From: Lysobacteraceae bacterium
GTDB taxonomy: Bacteria; Pseudomonadota; Gammaproteobacteria; Xanthomonadales; Xanthomonadaceae
Assembly: GCA_017990865.1 (NCBI GenBank)
Contig: JAGNNB010000098.1
Coordinates: forward strand, 1-9,209
Direction of reading: 5' to 3'
DNA length: 9,209 nucleotides
Positions 6,643 through 9,209 of the stretch are shown here, piece after piece (positions within the stretch are counted from its first letter, which is position 1; every line of letters starts with the position of its first letter). Position numbers and translations under genes: made by a program. Below the pieces are notes generated by a model, which did not search any database, had not been told where the DNA came from, and worked only from the letters and a program-made list of their open reading frames with translations.

Positions 6643-7875
6643 TCAGCGGTCTTTCGCGGCAGGATAGCGCATCCGCTTCGCATCGAACGCGACCGTTTCG
6701 CGACCGACTTCGCGCTTATCGCGCAGGGTGGCGACGATCAGCGGGTAGTGCGGGGCGTCCGGGTTGGAGGCGTCCACTGTGACCCGGTGCGAGACCGCCT
6801 GTTCGTCCTCGGCGATGTCGGCGAAGGTGCCGACGGGCGCGAACTTGCCTTGGATCGGCGCGTAGACGCTGAAATCGCTGACCACCACGCCCTGCCACAC
6901 GCCGCCGGAGGTGAGGATCCAGCCGTAATCGTCGCGGCCCAGACGGGTCGGCTGGGCGTCGCCGCAGCCGCAGTCGCCTTCCATGCCGAAGGGCTCGGCC
7001 TTGGTGGCGGCGCGCACGGTCCAGCCGCCTTTGGCGTCCAGCGACAGCGCGAACAGGCCGATCAGACCCGGATCGAGGCGGCTATAGCTGTAGCGCCGGG
7101 TCTTCGCGTCGAAATCCTGGATGTTGTGGGCGAGGAACAGCAGTTGCTTGCCGACGGGCGTTTCCACCGTCGTCGCCTTCGCCGGGCGCATGCAGTAATC
7201 GAAACTGTTTTCGCCGTCGTCATAAGTGGTCGGCCAGCAATCGCGCTCGGCGTCGTAAGCGTCGCCGTACTGCGCGCGCATCGCGTCGCGGACGATGGCC
7301 TCAGCGTTCGCCTCGCCTTGCGCTGCGGGCTTGGGCGCCTCGCCGGGGAAAGCTTTGCCGAACGCGGGATCGACGATCTTCACCAGCGTCCAGCAGGCAT
7401 CGCGACGGAAGGTGTAGAGCAACTGCGCGTCGGTGTCGGGGACTTCCAGCGCCACCACGGCGCGGCCGCCTTCGTTCGAGATTTCGCGGTATTGCAGGCC
7501 TTCCTTCTGCTGCTGCGCGCGGTTGGGCATCACCGGGAAATGCAGCCGTTCGCGCGGCAGCGCTTCGACCGATTCGGCCGGCTCCGGCTGCGCGTTCATA
7601 TCGACGAAAGCGGTGTCCACCATCGGCGCGGTGAAGGCGTTCTGCAGCGCCGGGTCTTCGGCGAACGCGGCGACGAACGCGCCGAGTTGCTGCGACGGGC
7701 ACGCGACGCTCGCTTGCGCGCCGTCGGGCGTCTTCGCGCCGCCGTCGGCGGGCGACGCCGTCGCCGGTGTGGAGGCATCGCAGGCGGCGAGCGCGGCCAC
7801 GAACAGCAGGGTCGAGACGACGCCGAGCAAGCGGCGAGGCAGGGCGTTGCGCGGGTGGGCGTCGAAAGCGGTCAT
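6643..7875 (-). CDS. Predicted lipoprotein, candidate immunity protein (X-Tfi) for the adjacent effector
   Basis: This 410-residue protein is not recognised as a named family. Residues 11-31 form a signal peptide: RR, then the hydrophobic stretch LLGVVSTLLFVAALA, ending in lipobox LAAC with Cys32 as the lipidated residue. Asp follows the Cys, which in E. coli favours inner-membrane retention. A low-complexity linker (33-57) leads to a first region (58-175) containing FVAAFAEDPALQNAF, loosely reminiscent of NTF2-like/DUF4348 lipoproteins, and a second region (about 190-410) with GDCGCG (300-305). The mature part has six further Cys (59, 161, 213, 228, 302, 304), suitable for disulfides in the periplasm. 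The ATG at 7873-7875 is chosen because the signal peptide follows at once; the Shine-Dalgarno is poor, and longer in-frame starts run into intergenic repeats. It lies 43 bp before the effector on the same strand. X-T4SS immunity proteins are typically periplasmic lipoproteins encoded beside their effector, hence the inference. Confidence 0.75.
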   Translation of the reverse strand: MTAFDAHPRNALPRRLLGVVSTLLFVAALAACDASTPATASPADGGAKTPDGAQASVACPSQQLGAFVAAFAEDPALQNAFTAPMVDTAFVDMNAQPEPAESVEALPRERLHFPVMPNRAQQQKEGLQYREISNEGGRAVVALEVPDTDAQLLYTFRRDACWTLVKIVDPAFGKAFPGEAPKPAAQGEANAEAIVRDAMRAQYGDAYDAERDCWPTTYDDGENSFDYCMRPAKATTVETPVGKQLLFLAHNIQDFDAKTRRYSYSRLDPGLIGLFALSLDAKGGWTVRAATKAEPFGMEGDCGCGDAQPTRLGRDDYGWILTSGGVWQGVVVSDFSVYAPIQGKFAPVGTFADIAEDEQAVSHRVTVDASNPDAPHYPLIVATLRDKREVGRETVAFDAKRMRYPAAKDR

Positions 7876-7962
7876 GGTGGTGGCGTAACAGTGCGGGGGA
7901 GGCAATCGTCGCACGGCAGCGCCGAACGACCGAAGCGCCCGCATTCTGCCACGCACCCCACG

Positions 7963-8139
7963 ACCGAGCCTGATCGTCCGGCCCCTCATCCGGCGCTGCG
8001 CGCCACCTTCTCCCCGGGGGCGGGGAGAAGGGAAAGCGTTCACCCAGGGCATCGGGCGATGTCCCCTCCCCGCGGGCGGGGAGAGGGTGGCCGAAGGCCG
8101 GGAGAGGGGCACTGTTCGCGCGGTCATCGACGATACGCG
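7963..8139. repeat. Hairpin-rich intergenic repeat, copy 1 (177 bp)
   Basis: Copy 1 starts at ACCGAGCC and contains a small GGCGC-tgc-GCGCC stem (7992-8004), a 10-bp stem CCTTCTCCCC/GGGGAGAAGG (8006-8031), a second stem CTCCCCGC/GCGGGGAG (8066-8083), GGCC-gaa-GGCC, and the tail GGTCATCGACGAT. The CCCCTCATCC left end and the GGGAGAGGGG right end make the whole unit an imperfect inverted repeat. It is non-coding; it resembles short palindromic intergenic repeats common in Xanthomonadaceae. Confidence 0.8.
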
Positions 8140-8400
8140 CCCGAGTCCGATCGCTTGGCCCCTCATCCGGCGCGTTGCGCCACCTTCTCCCCGCAGTGCG
8201 GGGAGAAGGGAAGCATGGGTTCACGAGAAACAATTGCAGACCGCGGATGGCCCACCGATGCCCCCGCCCCACAGTGCGGGGGGAAACGGAAAAGCGTTCA
8301 TTCAAGCCATCCGGTGATGTCCCCTCTCCCCGCACAGCGGGGAGAGGGTGGCCGAAGGCCAGGTGAGGGGCGCTGTTCACGCGGTCATCGACGATGCGCG
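8140..8400. repeat. Hairpin-rich intergenic repeat, copy 2 (261 bp, enlarged)
   Basis: Copy 2 has the same borders as copy 1, with 12-bp perfect stems at 8183-8209 (loop AGT) and 8322-8348 (loop ACA). Between them are about 80 extra bases (about 8217-8296) absent from copies 1 and 3, including a partial hairpin arm CCCC-acagtg-CGGGG (8267-8281). Confidence 0.8.
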
Positions 8401-8582
8401 ACCGAGCCCGATTGCCCGGCCCCTCATCCGGCGCGTTGCGCCACCTTCTCCCCGCGGGCGGGGAGAAGGGAAAAGCCTTCACACAGGGCTATCGGGCGAT
8501 GTCCCATCTCCTCGCGGTGCGGGGAGAAGAGAAAGCATGCTCCCTGCGGGCGGGGAGAAGGGAAGCTCAGGTCCCAATCGGA
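8401..8582. repeat. Hairpin-rich intergenic repeat, copy 3, degenerate at its right end
   Basis: The left half matches copies 1 and 2 closely, including a 12-bp stem at 8444-8469. The right half is decayed: the second hairpin is CTCCTCGCGGTGCGGGGAGA (8509-8528), and the GGCC-gaa-GGCC and GGTCATCGACGAT tail is missing, replaced by a short extra GCGGGCGGGGAGAAGGGAAG stretch. It ends at the priA stop codon, so it may also serve as the priA transcript 3' end. Confidence 0.75.
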
Positions 8583-9209
8583 TCAGTACAGATCGACCGG
8601 GTCGATATCCAGCGACCAGCGCACCTTGCGCGCGTCGGGCGCGGCGTACAGCGCCGACAACGCGGCCTCCAATGCCGCGTGCAGCGGTGGCCGCTGCGCC
8701 GAGGTCAGCAGCAACTGCGCGCGATACACGCCTGCGCGTCGCGGCATCGGGGCCGGGATCGGGCCATGCAAGGCGAGGCCCGCGTCGTGCGCGCCGGCGG
8801 CGATCAGCGCGGTTTTCGCCGCTTGCAGGAACGCCAGCGGCGCGTCGGCTTGCGCGGCCTCGGCGCGCAGCAGGGCGAGATGCGCGTAGGGCGGGAATCC
8901 CGCGGCTTCGCGCAGAGCCAGTTCTTCGTCGGCGAAGCCGCGATAGCCGCTGCGGATCAGGGTGAGCAGCAGCGGATGTTCGGGGTGGTGGGTTTGCAGC
9001 AGCACTTCGCCGGGGCGGTCGGCGCGCCCGGCGCGGCCGGCGACCTGGATCAGCAATTGCGCGAGTTTTTCGGATGCGCGGAAATCGGCCGAGAACAGGC
9101 CTTCGTCGATGCCGACCACCGCGACGAGGGTGAGCTTGGGCAGATCGTGGCCCTTCGCCAGCATTTGCGTGCCGACCAGGATGCCGGGGCCATCGCCGAG
9201 CGCTTCGAA
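8583..9209 (-). CDS. priA: Primosomal protein N' (PriA helicase), C-terminal part, N-terminus cut by window edge
   Basis: The last 208 residues of PriA, the 3'-5' DNA helicase that recognises stalled forks and reloads the replisome. At the window edge the protein is already in the second RecA-like lobe: ILVGTQMLAKGHDLPKLTLV (helicase motif V region) about residues 10-29 of the fragment, then DFRASEKLAQLLIQVAGRAGR (motif VI, with the arginine finger in AGRAGR) and GEVLLQTHHPEHPLL. The C-terminal domain follows, with a PPYAHLALLRAE strand, GPIPAPMPRRAGVYRAQLLL and the ending KVRWSLDIDPVDLY, as in E. coli PriA (KVKW.LDVDP). The frame is open through 9209; a full protein is about 730 residues, so most is outside. 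Intergenic repeats follow directly after the stop codon. Confidence 0.96.
   Translation of the reverse strand, partial: FEALGDGPGILVGTQMLAKGHDLPKLTLVAVVGIDEGLFSADFRASEKLAQLLIQVAGRAGRADRPGEVLLQTHHPEHPLLLTLIRSGYRGFADEELALREAAGFPPYAHLALLRAEAAQADAPLAFLQAAKTALIAAGAHDAGLALHGPIPAPMPRRAGVYRAQLLLTSAQRPPLHAALEAALSALYAAPDARKVRWSLDIDPVDLY

Noticed and set aside
6600..6683. Longer N-terminus for the effector, from an in-frame ATG at 6683
   Set aside because: It would overlap the 3' end of the lipoprotein gene by 41 bases and add a basic, low-complexity leader without homology. The start at 6599 leaves a normal gap.
3708..6782. 1024-codon open frame on the plus strand, antisense to the effector gene
   Set aside because: GC-rich codon bias in the minus-strand gene removes stops from the opposite frame. 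The translation is Arg-, Val- and Ala-rich without domains, and it starts inside the GH109 gene.
7935..7952. GG-N10-GC pattern upstream of the lipoprotein gene on the minus strand, as a sigma54 promoter
   Set aside because: Only the GG/GC spacing fits. The TTGCA-type -12 box is absent, and such spacing is frequent by chance at this GC content.
7876..8166. Longer N-terminus for the lipoprotein, from an in-frame ATG at 8166
   Set aside because: The extension translates the intergenic repeats and would bury the signal peptide and lipobox, which sit correctly behind the ATG at 7875.
7963..8582. CRISPR-like array
   Set aside because: The units are 177-261 bp, internally palindromic and contiguous. 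There are no short direct repeats with unique, equal-length spacers and no cas genes.
6505..8889. 794-codon plus-strand open frame across the lipoprotein gene, the repeats and priA
   Set aside because: It runs through non-coding repeats and antisense to two supported genes, and its composition is that of a shadow frame.

Overview
This GC-rich window looks like chromosome from a Gammaproteobacterium of the Xanthomonadaceae/Lysobacteraceae (Lysobacter-like). The main reason is a large protein whose C-terminus resembles XVIPCD, the secretion domain carried by toxins of the antibacterial type IV secretion system of Xanthomonadales (X-T4SS). The hairpin-rich intergenic repeats fit this assignment but are not diagnostic. 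The genus is inferred.

Left part (1-2558): on the minus strand, an atypical short-chain dehydrogenase of the NDUFA9-like type (726-1835) reads towards a type II NADH dehydrogenase (ndh, cut by the window start at 1), with 77 bp between them. A GbsR/MarR-family regulator (1992-2558) is divergent from them. The divergent intergenic region holds a perfect 9-2-9 palindrome embedded in promoter-like elements on both strands. This suggests one shared operator through which the regulator controls itself and the oxidoreductase genes.

Middle part (2559-4178): a plus-strand gene with a Tat signal encodes a Gfo/Idh/MocA-fold enzyme with the signatures of glycoside hydrolase family 109 (NAD-dependent alpha-N-acetylgalactosaminidase). 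A strong hairpin terminator separates it from the convergent gene that follows.

Right part (4179-7875, minus strand): a two-gene unit that I read as an X-T4SS effector-immunity pair. The first gene encodes a 410-residue predicted lipoprotein (candidate immunity protein, X-Tfi). Forty-three bases downstream is an 806-residue effector with no signal peptide, made of a lytic-transglycosylase-like domain, a peptidoglycan-binding domain, an M23 endopeptidase, a second peptidoglycan-binding domain and the XVIPCD-like tail. The effector would cut both glycan and peptide in a rival's wall after injection, and the lipoprotein would protect the producer's periplasm. No secretion machinery is encoded in the window, so this would be a dispersed effector locus.

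Far right (7876-9209): about 600 bp of three tandem, hairpin-forming intergenic repeats (177, 261 and about 180 bp), followed by the 3' end of priA (primosomal helicase) on the minus strand, cut by the window end.
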